Assembly (NCBI GenBank): GCA_029379385.1
Contig: CM055611.1
Coordinates: 10,168,001-10,232,000 of the forward strand
Length of the DNA stretch: 64,000 nt
Origin: Quillaja saponaria
Taxonomy: Eukaryota > Streptophyta > Magnoliopsida > Fabales > Quillajaceae
Reading direction: 5' to 3'
Every line of letters begins with the position of its first letter. Within the stretch, counting starts at the first letter, position 1. Positions 1 through 12,325 of this stretch are shown one piece after another. The notes under the pieces are model-generated. The model was not told where the DNA came from. It did no database searches and worked only from the letters and a program-made list of their open reading frames with translations. The position numbers and the translations under genes are program-made.

Positions 1-1470
1 TTAAGGAAAGGGTAGTGGAGGAGTAGGCACAGTAGATTCGTTAGGTTGATCTTTTTCCTCATTCTTTGAAGTGTCTACTTCAATTGGTTTATTCACAACT
101 TCAGCTTGTTTATTTGGCACGTCAATTGTCTTACCACTTCTAAGGGTGATAGCCTTACATTACTCTTTGTTTTTCCTTGGATTATTAGGCTCGGTGTCAC
201 TAGGAAGGGCTTATTGAGGCCTATTTGTCAGAGCATTGGCTAGCTGGCCTATTTATGTTTCAACAGTTCTTAAGGAAGCCGCTTGACTTTAAATTACTGA
301 ATTTATCCTCAACATGTATTGCATGAACATGTCTTCCAATGATAGCTTTTTTCTCAGGTGACGCCACTAGTTTTACTTGTTGTTGAAAATCGGGAGGATA
401 GTTAGGCTTTGCAGTATTTGCAGTCCTTTGATTTGTCCAACTAAAATTTGGATAGTTTCTCTTTCTTGTGTTATAAGTATTGGAAAAAGGGTTGTTTTGC
501 CTATTATAATTGCCCACATATTGCACTGCTTCGATGTTTGGGCATTAGTCACTAATATGTTCATCTCCGCATATTTCGCAAGCCATGACTTGATTCTTGA
601 CTACCGAAACCTTAAGAGTATCAAATCTTTTAGCTAGACCAGCCACTTGTGCCGTTAATGTAGTGAAGGCGTCTAACTCATGTACCTCAGCTACTCTGTG
701 AGTTGCAAGTCACCCAAATGGCCATTGATAATTGTTTGAAGCTATTGTTTCCAATAGCTTGTAATCTTCATCAATGAACTTTCCCATTAATGCACCACTA
801 GCTACAGCATCAATGGTTATTCTTGTTTGGCTAACCAAACCATTGTAAAAGGTTTGGAATTATAGCCACTTCAAAATGCCATGATAGGGGCACTGTCTCA
901 ACAAGTCTTTGTATATTTACGAAGCTTTATGAAGAGATTCTTGGTCTTATTGCATGAATGAGGTGATTTCATTCTGTAACTTAGCTGTTTTGGCTAGTGG
1001 AAAGAAATTTGCCAAGAATTTTTGAGCCAAGTCCATCCATGTAGTGATAGAAGGGGATTGCATGGAGTACAGCCAACTTCTCGCCTTATCTCGAAGTGAG
1101 AAAAGGAAAACCTTAGACAAATGGCTTCGTCAAATACAGCTTTACATTTGAAGATGTCACACAACTCCAAGAACATCACTAAATAGGTAGGGTAATCTTT
1201 TGGAAGGCCAGCAAATTGTGACAATTGTTGGATCATTTGAATATCAGGCTTAATTTCAAAGTTGTTAGCTTGAATTGCTGGCCATTGGATGCTAGGATGA
1301 AGGCCTTCCACTAATAGGACAACATAGTCCCTCAAGGCCTTAGGCTCTTGTTCTTCAGCCATTGTTGGATTTTTCACAGTAGCTTGTTGTTTCTGCTTTC
1401 AAAGTCTTCTAATTGTCTTTTCGATCTCGAGATTAAAAGGAACAACATCTAAGCTACGAGTTCTTCGCAT
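1..1470 (-). pseudogene. Ty3/gypsy gag remnant, Athila/Tat-like
   Basis: Degenerate capsid (gag) region read right to left, starting near 1470 and running off the left edge. Conserved gag stretches are visible: a start region with SLDVVPFN, then NNFEIKP followed by IQMIQQ, LELCDIFKCK and, after a frame change, LAQKFLAKFFP. Further left the cysteine-poor tail reads NPFSNTYN and NYPNFSW. This order is what I know from Athila/Tat gag proteins. There are in-frame stops, for example near 1401, and frame changes near 1050 and 900, so no full protein can be made. The pol part, if present, lies outside the window. The primer site and LTR expected upstream lie at 1547-1568 and from 1572. Confidence 0.82.
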
Positions 1471-1546
1471 AAACCTAAAACATGAAAGAAAAATCTAAAT
1501 TAAAAACTAGAACCGGCTGGTATTAATATTAACAAGAATAGAATAA

Positions 1547-1568
1547 TTCCCTAACAACAGAGCCAAAA
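1547..1568 (-). other. Degraded primer-binding site of the left gypsy element
   Basis: On the minus strand this reads TTTTGGCTCTGTTGTTAGGG, close to the TTGGCGCCGTTGCCGGGG site typical of Athila/Tat elements, with several C-to-T type changes. It lies 77 bases upstream of the gag start and just inside the LTR end. Confidence 0.7.
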
Positions 1569-1571
1569 AGT

Positions 1572-2700
1572 TGTTGGTAGATTTACTACTTAAGCGCACG
1601 TATCATTTAAACAAGTAATAAAGAGTAAGTGAGATTGTTTCCACGAGGAATTGAGTCTATCAAGTTAAGTACTAAAATTTACCAATCATAAAAATATCTA
1701 GACAATTGAATAATTGGGATTTTTAATTATAAATAAAGCAAACATATAAAATATCTGAACTTGAGATTATGTAGAGAAGGACTAGGAATATGATTTCACT
1801 CACACTTCATTTGAATTACCTTTATGCTATCATGCTTAGTTATGATATTATGTTATTAACCTAGGGTTTCAAGTTAATTATAAGAATCTTTCAATTGCTT
1901 ATAATTCATACCTTATTTAATCAATTCACTTTATGTTTATAAAAAGTGAATTAAATAAGATTCATTAAGAACAACCCTAAATTAGCTACATGTGGTATAT
2001 AGGTATATTTCAATCCTATATGCAAATCAAATTCAATTAATAAAGTAAAAGAATTCAAACATGTGCTATATCACTTAAGACTAACCTAGATTTCCTTCAT
2101 CAAGGTTCCTTTAGATTACCAGATTTATCTAATTGGTGATCAAGCAATTAGAAGGAATAAACATAGAATGATATAAATAACATAAATACCAAAACCTAAG
2201 TAATCCATAAATAAAAGTAAATCAAACTACACTGAGTTCTATCATAAACCTAGAAAAAGGAATTAGTTTATGCTACTAGATGTAACATGACTACAATTAA
2301 GCAAATCATAACGAACATACAAAGAAAATAAAAAGAATAAAGGAATAAGAAAAAACTATGAAGATGGCACTACGGCTTAGACATATATGGCGCTACGACA
2401 TCTATCTTGATGCGCAGTGGCTTCAAGCTCCTTGACTTTCGTAATTTTTTCCCTTTATATTAACGATGCGGCTTCATAATAGTAGCATTGCGGCGTTGTT
2501 CTCTTTGCCTTTTTTCCTTAATTCTTCCTTTTGGACTCTCACGGCTTCATTTTATATAGCGTTACAGCACCAGTTGATCAGCTTCCCTTCTTTAATTCAC
2601 ACTATGACACTACAAAGAAACCTAAAACAAATTAAGTATCAAAATTTGGAAAACTATTCCTAATTAAGATAAAAACTCTATCATTCTAGAGTTATCAGAT
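1572..2700 (-). mobile_element. LTR of the left Athila/Tat-like element (outer end approximate)
   Basis: The inner end is clear: on the minus strand the LTR finishes CTACCAACA, a few bases before the primer site. The outer end was placed near 2700, where the sequence turns into featureless AT-rich DNA. I could not find the opposite TG end or a target duplication. No coding capacity is evident in it. Confidence 0.5.
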
Positions 2701-4004
2701 AGTTATGTAAATTTTATTTTCACATATTAATATCTATTTTTTTATCTATCTCAGAAAAATAACAACTAATTATTTTGGATTCCATTTTAATTTAATGAAT
2801 TTGTCTTAATTAAAAATCCATTAAAACAATTAATCTCAAATGAATTTATAATAAAAAGAATTGTGAATGATTGAAATATAAATTAGTGTAATCTTAAAAA
2901 ACAGTAAATAAGCAATACATTTTTTAGCCTAATGAGGAAAATCCTTTACTTTTTTTATGTTCATCTAAATATAAATCATTTGGATGATTGAAATTTAAAA
3001 AAATTATGAGAATGACTAAGATTAAAAGAATCTTAAAAGTTCTACAAATAAGGAATTTGAAGGAGTCGAATCCATCAAATTGATCATGATTAATCAATAT
3101 ATCAAATTTAAGAGTACATTAATTATTCAAACAAATTCTTGACTTATTTAGTCGTAGAATTAAATAAATGATCATATTCATCAAGATTATTTAGTCAAAT
3201 AATTGTCGCCAAAACTTGTTTGGCTTTTAATATAAAAATATTCTTTCAACCTTTTCATCTATTCCATCATTTGTTTGACTATCTAATATTTAAGTTATTT
3301 TCAAAGGTTACTAGTCTAATCAAAATTTATATGATTATAATTTCAAATTTTATAAAAGCAGTTGTTTTAACTATTTTTCATTATATTCTTTTCGAACTAA
3401 TTTCTCAGTAAGATCAATGTCACTAGATGAAATGAGAGGTAAGAGAAGAGGATGAGTTAACTCATTAGGGTTAGATAAATTTGGGTTAGAACTTAGGTTA
3501 ATGGGCTGGCATGTTGCTTCATTATGGTTTATTTGTAAAATTTAGGCTAGTTTTTGAGTGAATGATGCATTAGGGATTATTTGGCGTGGAAGTTTATTGA
3601 ACCAATTGTTCTCTGCCACCTATACAACTAATGTATAAAATAATAATTAAAAATATAAATTACTATGTTGATTAGGTCGATTAGCCCAGTACTAAAATTT
3701 ACCATATCTGAAAAATCAACCTAACCCACCTTGGAGAAAAAATAAAACTGACTTTAAAACGATGTTTCTTCAGTTTAGGTTGGTTGAAGGTGAATTCGAT
3801 CATTTTTAAGTCAAGTATTTAGTTCCCATGCTCACCTCTAAATGAATCTACATATTCTTCCACTTTAAATGCCTTTCTTATTCAGCCAGTCTTTTAACCA
3901 ACAAGGACAATGATGTTTGTGATATGTGTTCAAGATTTGATCGGATATATAAAAACATACTTATAAGAGAGTAACTAGTATAGAACTTTTGGAAAATAAT
4001 TAAG
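2701..4004. other. AT-rich stretch without recognised genes
   Basis: About 1.3 kb with short open frames only, no domain-like peptide and no repeat shared with the rest of the window. It may be decayed transposon DNA. Confidence 0.4.
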
Positions 4005-5478
4005 TGTTGGGAAATATAGGGTCATGCATCACATGCATACGTGCATACACAGTGGAATTAAAATTTTCTCTAACTAAGAACCTAGGTATTCAATTAAATA
4101 TATATATTATAGCAAAAATTTAAAACTAACCTCTACTAGTTTGATTGTTTAGTAGGGATACTTGGAGTTCCTCCACAAATCGTCAAAATAATTCTCCTAA
4201 TCAAACACAAAGTATGACCAATGATTAGTAAGCTATTCAAACGAATAAGCCTTTAATGAAACAGTTCACACAATTGATGATTAAAAACCTTTAACTTTTT
4301 CGAAAAGGATTGAAAAGAATCGATTCACCCCAGAATGCGTGCTAACTTCCATTTGGTTGAATCGTTAATGGAGGATTTTTCTTGAAGCAAAAACTTCTTT
4401 GCTTCAACAAAGGGGGTCACGACTAAGGGATGAGATTTTCAAGATCTCTTCTTGCTCACAATATCTCACAAGGCCAAATGTCACTTGTAATCATATTGTG
4501 GCCAAAATTTCCCTTAGCTTTTACATATATAGGGGCGGCTAAGGCTTAAGGACTTACAGTCCTTCCTTATCTATGATTTCATTAAACCCAAAGCCCAAGG
4601 CCTAAGGCTGAAAACTACTTTAATAATCCATAATCCTATTATGATTACTAATGGGCCTTTGGACTCCCAGTGGCCTTGATCAAGTTATGATTCTAAATCC
4701 TATTCAGATTTCCACTAGTCATTTTCTTGACTTTCAAGAAAACAAGTCTTGCCATATATGTAAGGTGACAATTACCTTTTTACCCTTGTGCGCTTAAACG
4801 TTAACTATTAGTTTCAAGACTCCATTAATCCTTCTAGGCTCTTAAATTTAGTCAATTAAAGTGTGTAACCTATTTGGTTCTCCTGTATGTTGACAATAAA
4901 TATAATTGGATACTTCCTAAGAAGTACGATTAATTTAAAACACTTTTAATTTAACTTTGGTTAACGAACCAACTTACATTCATAAATCAAGATTAATATC
5001 TAACAATGTATCATGACCACCCAAGTACTAAAGAAGTTAAGATCATTAATCAAACTTTTTAGTGCTTGGTTACCATGTAATTCAATCATTTCATCAAACA
5101 TATACCGAGATAGACATAGAGCATGGATTCTAGTGTCAATCCTATCTTTGTCTAAATCCATTTGTACTTGAAACCAAATTTATGTTTTATTCCTCAAAGA
5201 GATTCAAGAAAACAGTTTTCTTATTCTCTTTTACTTTGCAAAGATTCCCGGAACAAGACATACTTATGTCAAGAGGCCATGTGATATTCGTCCACTTTAC
5301 TCAGGATGATGAATTCTTTGTCTATCATTTATCTACCTTCATATGCTGCACTACACGTTCAACAATCACCCATGTATTATCCTTATTACAGAATGAAGAG
5401 AATGACATCAAAACACATAGATTCACATATAAGGTAATAAGATAATCTCAAGTCAAATAATCAATTACACCACCAACA
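4005..5478 (-). mobile_element. Probable LTR of an unclassified retroelement
   Basis: The segment opens with TGTTGGGAAATATAG and closes with CACCACCAACA, so it has TGTTGG/CCAACA ends. On the minus strand a TATA-like CTATATATG sits near 4525-4535, as expected for an LTR promoter. No 5-bp duplication is visible (TTAAG on the left, CTTTG on the right). The DNA beyond the right end (5479-5541) is similar to the reverse complement of about 61540-61590, so this is probably part of a larger repeat and not a clean solo LTR. Short peptides inside it match nothing I recognise. Confidence 0.5.
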
Positions 5479-5541
5479 CTTTGAGAACTTCCTTAACACG
5501 TGAGTAAAGACTCCACATGGTTTCTTTTGTCGGGTTAATTC

Positions 5542-8427
5542 TATCACACCCCTCATGGAGGAATGACTGGCCGGAGGATTAGGTAACGAACCCTCCATAA
5601 CCCTGACTCTAAAACAAAGAAACAAATATGACTATTGACAAATTATTGCATAAAAGAAAATTTTATAAAACAGAAGTTGACTATAAAAGTTTGTTTACTA
5701 AAACAAATAACAATTTACTAAAAAATTTGGCAGAGGTTCCCTACAATATGGAACATGTCCTAAAAATGAAAATATTTAATCTCTGGTTACACTCAACCAT
5801 TTTACACAACATCAACATACACATGGAGCTCCGTTCCAATTTTCATCATAACAACAATTAACTAGAGTATTACACAACACAAAACCAGACATCTTAAAAT
5901 TCTATAGTGACTGTAAACTTTCATCCTTGATTGCAAGTATAGATTCCAAAGCAATACATTGTCACATAATATCGACAAGGTACACAAAGTGCCAATAAAG
6001 TAACTCAACCCTGCACATTAATATCTCCCACCGGGCTATTTTGCGATCGTACACCAAACATAATTATAAATGGAATCACTGAAATCGGAATCACTGAAAT
6101 CTTCTTACCTCTTCCAAATTCATCCACTGGGGTTGAGTTACTCGAATATTTTTTAATCAATGTTAAATAATCAAATCAAATCAAAACATCCAAGGTGCAC
6201 CCGGATTCTATTTCGGAAGTAAAAAATCATTTTGGAAAGAAAAACACTTTTATTGGCTCTTATCAACCACAAATAATTTCAAACATTAATCATAATTCAA
6301 ATAAGTTAATGAAACACTGCACATGCTTATTTTTTCATATAACTCATCTATTCAAATATACATATAATTACACATAATACTCTAGCAACCAAAAGGTAGC
6401 ATTTAATCACTCACTGTTTACCCATTTTACTTGTCACTTCCTCTTGAGTTCACGAGCGTCATTGGCTCAATCACAAGTTCCGATGTTGTAATTAAATTTT
6501 CCTAGTATTGCTTAGTTTGTCAATTTTATAGGTTATAACCTTTTAATTATGAAAAATAGGTACTAACTTTTATGCATATATTTAACATGTTCACCATCGC
6601 CTCGAAGATATATTAGATTTCAACTTACATAACTCACCAATTTCAATAAAACCAAGTTCAAACATTATCTTTAGGATGTTAGCTATACTTCTTATTTAGA
6701 AACTTCTCCTAAAATTAGTGTTGAACTCACTCAAATCCTCACAGAAACACAAATAGGTCACTGCACAATTTCTGGTTGCCAATCTCTGATTCCAATGCTT
6801 ATAGAATTATCATACTTGGGAATTAAATTATGAAACTTTCCAGTTTAGTTTATAAAGATGTTAGGAACAATTTATATTTTGTACCCTACTACTAATTCAA
6901 CCTTTAAGACCTTCTAAACTTAGTTACACTAAGACAGGTTCAGTCAGAACTTGAAAATCACAACCATGACTTCTAACACCTCCAAAATACACATAACATG
7001 AAATAAAAACCTGAAAAGCTACAAATTTGTCCTTTAATATGTTAGGAACAATTTTATTCAGAGGTCCTAAGATAATTCAAATTATAACCCCATACAAACT
7101 CCTCAGGATTGATTGGAGCTCTCCTAAATTCTTGTACGAACCTAGCTGCAATCTAGCTCTACTGATAAATATACTTTGAATCAAGTTACGAAACTTTTCA
7201 AATATCATCCTAAGACAATAAGCTACACTTCTTATTTAGAACTCATAAATTAATTCAATCTCAAAAACTCCCGAAATATAAGATTTCTCTAACCTATAAA
7301 GTCTATCCTTGCTTCCCTTTTGTTAACCTTTCAACCCACATTTCCATCACTCTATCAACAACTAATCACCTTTTGTTTATACCTTTTACTTATTTTCATT
7401 AACTACTAGTTTTAAAGTTAAATTACACTTGTATTCCATATTAATACAACCTACTTCAACTTTCTTTTCCATTAATTATTTAAGTTCTCCTTTTACTCTT
7501 TTGCCTTTTAGATTTTTTATTCTAATTTCACATAATACCTAATCATCAAGATTTAGATATATCAAGTTCTATTCAATATCCTACCACTAGGAAATCCTTA
7601 TACCACTCAAAACATATAATTAGTCAAGCAACTCTCCATGGCATTTCCAAAAACACCAAAAAATCATCAATCCACCGCCTCTCATGTGCACGTGTTTCCC
7701 ATCTTTAATAATGTAAATATACTTGATCCATTTCACACTTTTGAACTATCTCAAAAAGAGGTCAGTGCCTACCCAAGATGATTTAAAAATTCATGTCATA
7801 TATTTCTTTGACTACAAAAGTAGCATTATGGTGAACCTCCTAATACGACTATTTAAAACCTTTATCCCTGGACAATCAGCAGCACAATCTACACATAATA
7901 ACAAAGAACAAAGGGTTTTGTCACTGATGAAGCACTTGCAATCTAATTAGAATAGGATTGCCACTAAGTCTAGCATGAGAAAATCGTAATTTTTTTCTTG
8001 TCATAAATGTTGTATTGATATATGTTCAATAAAGTGACACGATCTCACAATATGATGCAAGAATATTTTAGTAAGACTATCATTATATCTTTAAAAAAAT
8101 TCATATTCTTGCTATATACATATATACTCATAAACAAGTATTCACAACACAATTGGCAACCAAAGGATATCATTTTTCACTCACAAAATTTATGGATTTT
8201 GCTCATCACTCCTTCTTGAATTCAAAGGTGTCATTGACTTAACGTTGCGTTCTGGAGCTAAAAATCATATTTCCAAGCTTTACTTAGTTTTTAAATTTCA
8301 TGGTTGCAATCCTCTAATTACTAAAACCTATATATGTCAACTTCCATGCATTTACTAAAAGTTAACTTTTGTTAGGCATTTCAACAAATACCTTGAAGGC
8401 AACTTTGGTTCCTTTTTATGTATGTAC

Positions 8428-8458
<31 letters not shown>

Positions 8459-9391
8459 CTATACATACCAAGAAAACCAACATTAATCCATAATTTCAAC
8501 ATTTCTCATATTTCAAACATTAAATTCAAAGTTAGTATAGTTATTTAAAATCAATCAAGAGCTTTAATTATATAATTCCAACATCAATACAACCAAATTC
8601 CAAGGTTTCCTTTTCATTAACCCCTTAACCATCACCTTTTCATTACTTTCAAGCTCTAATTCTCCATCCTAAACTCTTTATTTTCAAGCCTTTAAATAAG
8701 ATAAGTGCATCAACTAACTCAAAGGAAGAAGCAAGTAAATCACTTGAATTAAATGATTAGAAGCTACCCCAACAAGCAAGAGGCTCACAGTTAGGAGAAG
8801 ATAGTTGTTGCCAAGAGAGAAGCTGTTGTTGTAGGCTTTTTACCTTTGCTGCCATAAGCTACGAAGAGCCTCCCAACACACCACCAACTAGATGGATAGG
8901 AAGGAGGAAAAGGCCAGCTTAGTTGCTGCCAAAACAAGGGACGGTGTAGCTGCTGTCCTTGGCTAAAACAATACAAAATAGAGGTTGCTACATGGCTAGA
9001 AGGATGAGAAGTTGAAGGTTGGAGCTGCCATAGTTTAGGAGGAAGAGCTAGATGAATGACAAGCAAAAGGAGCTGAACAAAGCACCAAACACCACCAAGA
9101 AGAGAGTGAACTCTCAGCCAAAAGAAAAGCAGAAAAGGATTCATTGAAACAGGGGATGTAAGTCGGCTAAGAGGAGAAAAGGGAGGGAAAAAAATAAGGA
9201 GGAAAAGAGAAAGAGTAAAAAACAAAAAGGTGAAGTCAAGGTCCAAGTCAACTAAGAATCAAATAAATGTGTATATACTTTATGTATATATATGTATGGT
9301 GTTTATTTATTTTATATACTTTGCATTTATTTTTGTAACCAAAAGTTACACAAAATTTTCTTAGTTCATGTTATAATACCGAGTTATAACA
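5542..9391 (-). mobile_element. Family L long LTR, solo, minus orientation
   Basis: The LTR 3' end (TATCACACCCCTC, from canonical TGTCACACC) is at the left, and the LTR 5' end (GAGTTATAACA, the reverse of TGTTATAAC) is at the right. The order of internal landmarks matches the other family L copies: the GACTGGCCGGAGG block, the GAGGTTCCCTACAA block, the GTTGAGTTACTC block, the GGTGCACCC block near 6195, and a TA microsatellite near 8434. Length is 3,850 bp. Flanking pentamers (AATTC, ATTGA) do not match, so no clear target duplication remains. No gag or pol adjoins it. The 151-codon open frame at 8791-9246 looks like chance low-complexity coding. Confidence 0.78.
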
Positions 9392-9702
9392 ATTGACTTG
9401 AAGGAGAAAAGCTCAATCTCTCAGGTTCTGTTTGTTTCAATGAAAAATATATTTTTTTTGGTTTTCTACTGAATAAATTTCTAATTTTTTTTCCTTTGAG
9501 GTAATTTTTTGTTATTTGGACCCATAGAAAAAAATTTCATCGAAATATTTTCTTTTGTTTGGATAATGAACAAATTAAAAAATTTCTAGACTTAAAAAAA
9601 AAAAAAAAAACTGTTTTAACATATAAAAAATCAATTTTCAATAACTCAACAATTGAATTGAATTATCAATATCTTCATTGAAATCTTATGAAAATAATAT
9701 AA
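9392..9702. other. Short spacer between two head-to-head LTRs
   Basis: 311 bp of T- and A-rich DNA with homopolymer runs (near 9594-9610). I see no gene and no clear element ends. Confidence 0.4.
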
Positions 9703-9763
9703 TGTTATAACCTGATAGTGTAACATACATTTCAGAATGTTCTTAAGTAACTTGTGTGGTTTG

Positions 9764-9768
<5 letters not shown>

Positions 9769-9805
<37 letters not shown>
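9769..9805. repeat. (AT)n microsatellite
   Basis: About 18 AT units, close to the 5' end of the plus-strand family L LTR. The other family L copies carry TA runs at related positions. Confidence 0.9.
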
Positions 9806-9808
<3 letters not shown>

Positions 9809-11163
9809 TAGCTAGACTTATTCTCTAACACTTATTGAAAAAGTGGGCAATCAAGTATGTATTATTTTATTCCCAAATTTTTTTTTTTTTTTTAATTCTA
9901 CTTCCTTTCCTTTCCTTGCTTAGCTAACTAACCTTACCTTGCTTCTTTCTTTTTCCTTTTGGTTCCTTCTTGGCTGTAACATACATATTACATCCCCTAT
10001 TCTTATTACCTTCAACTAGTTATATCAAACTCTTGTTGTAACAGTCATTTAAATTCCTCCAAAGTAAGCAAGTGTTTTTCCTTTTTCTTTGCTGTTGGGT
10101 TATTGATTTTGGAGCTTAAAAACTCCAAATGGTAGTAGCCTTGGAATTGTTTCAAGGTCCCTGTTTCTGGAAATTCTTTGTTGACTATGAATATCTTGAT
10201 CCTTTTCTCTTGGCATGGGTAGCTTGGTCCTTTATTCTTGATATGTAAGTGGGTGTAGAGTTAAAAAAGGAGACAGTTGCTAGAGGAGTTAGCAACTGTC
10301 GTGGAGACAGCTCTGTTTTGGGCATTACTTGGTGTGTTTAGCTATGTAGCATGCTTTAATCCCTTCCTTCTTGTTCAGTCAAGACACAACTGGTGTGGTA
10401 AATCCTTATACATTACCTTGTTTAGTTGTTTTAGAATTCTGTCATATGCTTCCCGTAGTAGTCAACCTCTTACTTATTCTTTGTAGTATACCTTATTTCC
10501 ATGGATGTTGATGTTTCAACCATGGACCTATCATGTAATTGAGGAATGAATCTCATTCTTTTGTGTTGTGGTTGTGAGGGGCAAGGAGTGCAACTCCTTA
10601 GTTGCCTTAATATGACAATTATATTTTCTTTTTTTTTTTGTCTAGCCGTGGGTTGTGTGGAGTTGGAAGTCATTTAATATATTATTCAATTTAACTCTTT
10701 GGGAGATATATAACCTGTATACCTTATGTCCTCCATAGAATTATGGATATTACTTGGAAATGCAAATTGGATGGTTGAAACTAAAAATCTTAGAATATAA
10801 ATATCTAATTAGGAAAGTTGTTAATGGTAAATCAATGATTATTGGCAATGGACATATAAGGTAGTTGTTATAGGTATCCATTGGAATTGGAAATTTAAGA
10901 TTTAAGTATGATAATTTAGGAGTTATAATTTCTTAGTTTAATGGAATCATTGGGAATTCCTTTTAGTTTAATTGAGAAAGTGCAATTAGTAGTTAGTTAG
11001 GAATCATGGCATTTAACTGGGCTAAGTTGGAATCAAAGAATTAGAATTTTACATGAATTAAAGTAATTAATTTTTTATTTTCTTTTAAAAATCTATTAGT
11101 TAGAATATTTGGTAAATGCTCCGTATAACTTCATTCTTAAAAAGTATGTTAAATATATATATA

Positions 11164-12325
11164 GGGTGATGATATGTACACGAGAAAAATAGTTGGGTGA
11201 ACGATTGCCTGAGAAAAAGTGTCAGTCTGTTGTTTTTTACTTTCTCATTTTGCCAATTTCTCACATTTTAGTTCAACATTAACCTTCTCTCTTAAATTTT
11301 CTTTGTTTATCTTCCTCCTTCATAATTAGATACGAACACAAGATTGATTTGTTAATATGAAATGATATAGTGAGAGAAAAGTACAAATTACCTTGGGTTT
11401 ATGATCGAATTGTAGTGATAGCTCCAAATAAATGAAAAACTCAACCAAAAAAACGAGAAGGAATTCAAGAATTTATCAAAATGATTTAATTGACGAAGAA
11501 AGAAAACAAATACATCGCAGATTGCTTCAATTTTCAAAAGACCCAATAATCCAAAGCTCCCAACAAAGAATTTCACACCCAAAAAAACAAAAAATCACTA
11601 AGGAACGAGAGGAAAGACATTGTGAGAGACGGGATGAGTTCCTCCTTCATTAAAAAAAATAAATTTTACTTACCTTCTTCATTGTTTGTTTTCTAATAAA
11701 TTTCAATTTCTTGGGATGGGGCTAAGACTCAACAAGAAAAGGAATTAAAAAATCCAAGGAAGATGAAAAAAAGGAAGAACCTCTTCGAAGAAGTCGATGG
11801 AAGTTTCAAAACCACAATTTTGGTATTCTAAAAAATAATCTAGGTTTGGATCCTCCCCATCAACTTTAGCCATTCACCATCAAGCCCATTATGTTGAAGC
11901 CTATGGATGATACGGTCAAGCAAAGAAGAAAACATCGAAAAGTAATCTGACTCCGACAACCAACACTGGATCGAAGCTCGCTTATGAAAGCGATGTTGAA
12001 GACATGAAAATGTAATGAAGATGTGAAAAAAGGTCTGGTTGAGATTGAGTATCAATCTAAGAAATGGTTGGACCCATATGCTGAGATAGGCATCTATCAT
12101 GAATTCATTAAGAAATTTTTTCATGTGATTGTGTTTAAGAATTGCTTGATGAAGAAAATTTAGAGGTTAAAGAAGAAATGCAGAAAGAGAAATTGAAAAG
12201 ATAAAGACAAGAAGGTCTCGTGACTTGAGGAATGGGTAAAAAATGAAAGAGAAAGAGAGAGAAGTTCAGTAGTTGAGGGACCTGTCGTTCGCCCATAATT
12301 TTTAGGTAATGTACATATCACTGCC
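11164..12325. mobile_element. Non-autonomous Mutator-like DNA element inside an LTR
   Basis: The ends form imperfect terminal inverted repeats: the left end reads GGGTGATGATATGTACA and the right end, reversed, GGCAGTGATATGTACAT. The similarity continues for about 50 bp, through ATAGTTGGGTGAACG on the left and AATTATGGGCGAACG on the right. It sits exactly in the TA run that is uninterrupted in the sister LTRs (compare 36541-36566). TATATATA lies on both sides, fitting an 8-9 bp duplication but ambiguous in simple sequence. The interior (1.16 kb) has only short open frames. Assignment to Mutator rests on TIR length and possible duplication size, not on a transposase. Confidence 0.62.

Noticed and set aside
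8791..9246. 151-codon minus-strand open frame
   Set aside because: It lies inside a family L LTR, is rich in F, L, S and P from pyrimidine runs, and the equivalent region in sister LTRs is not open.
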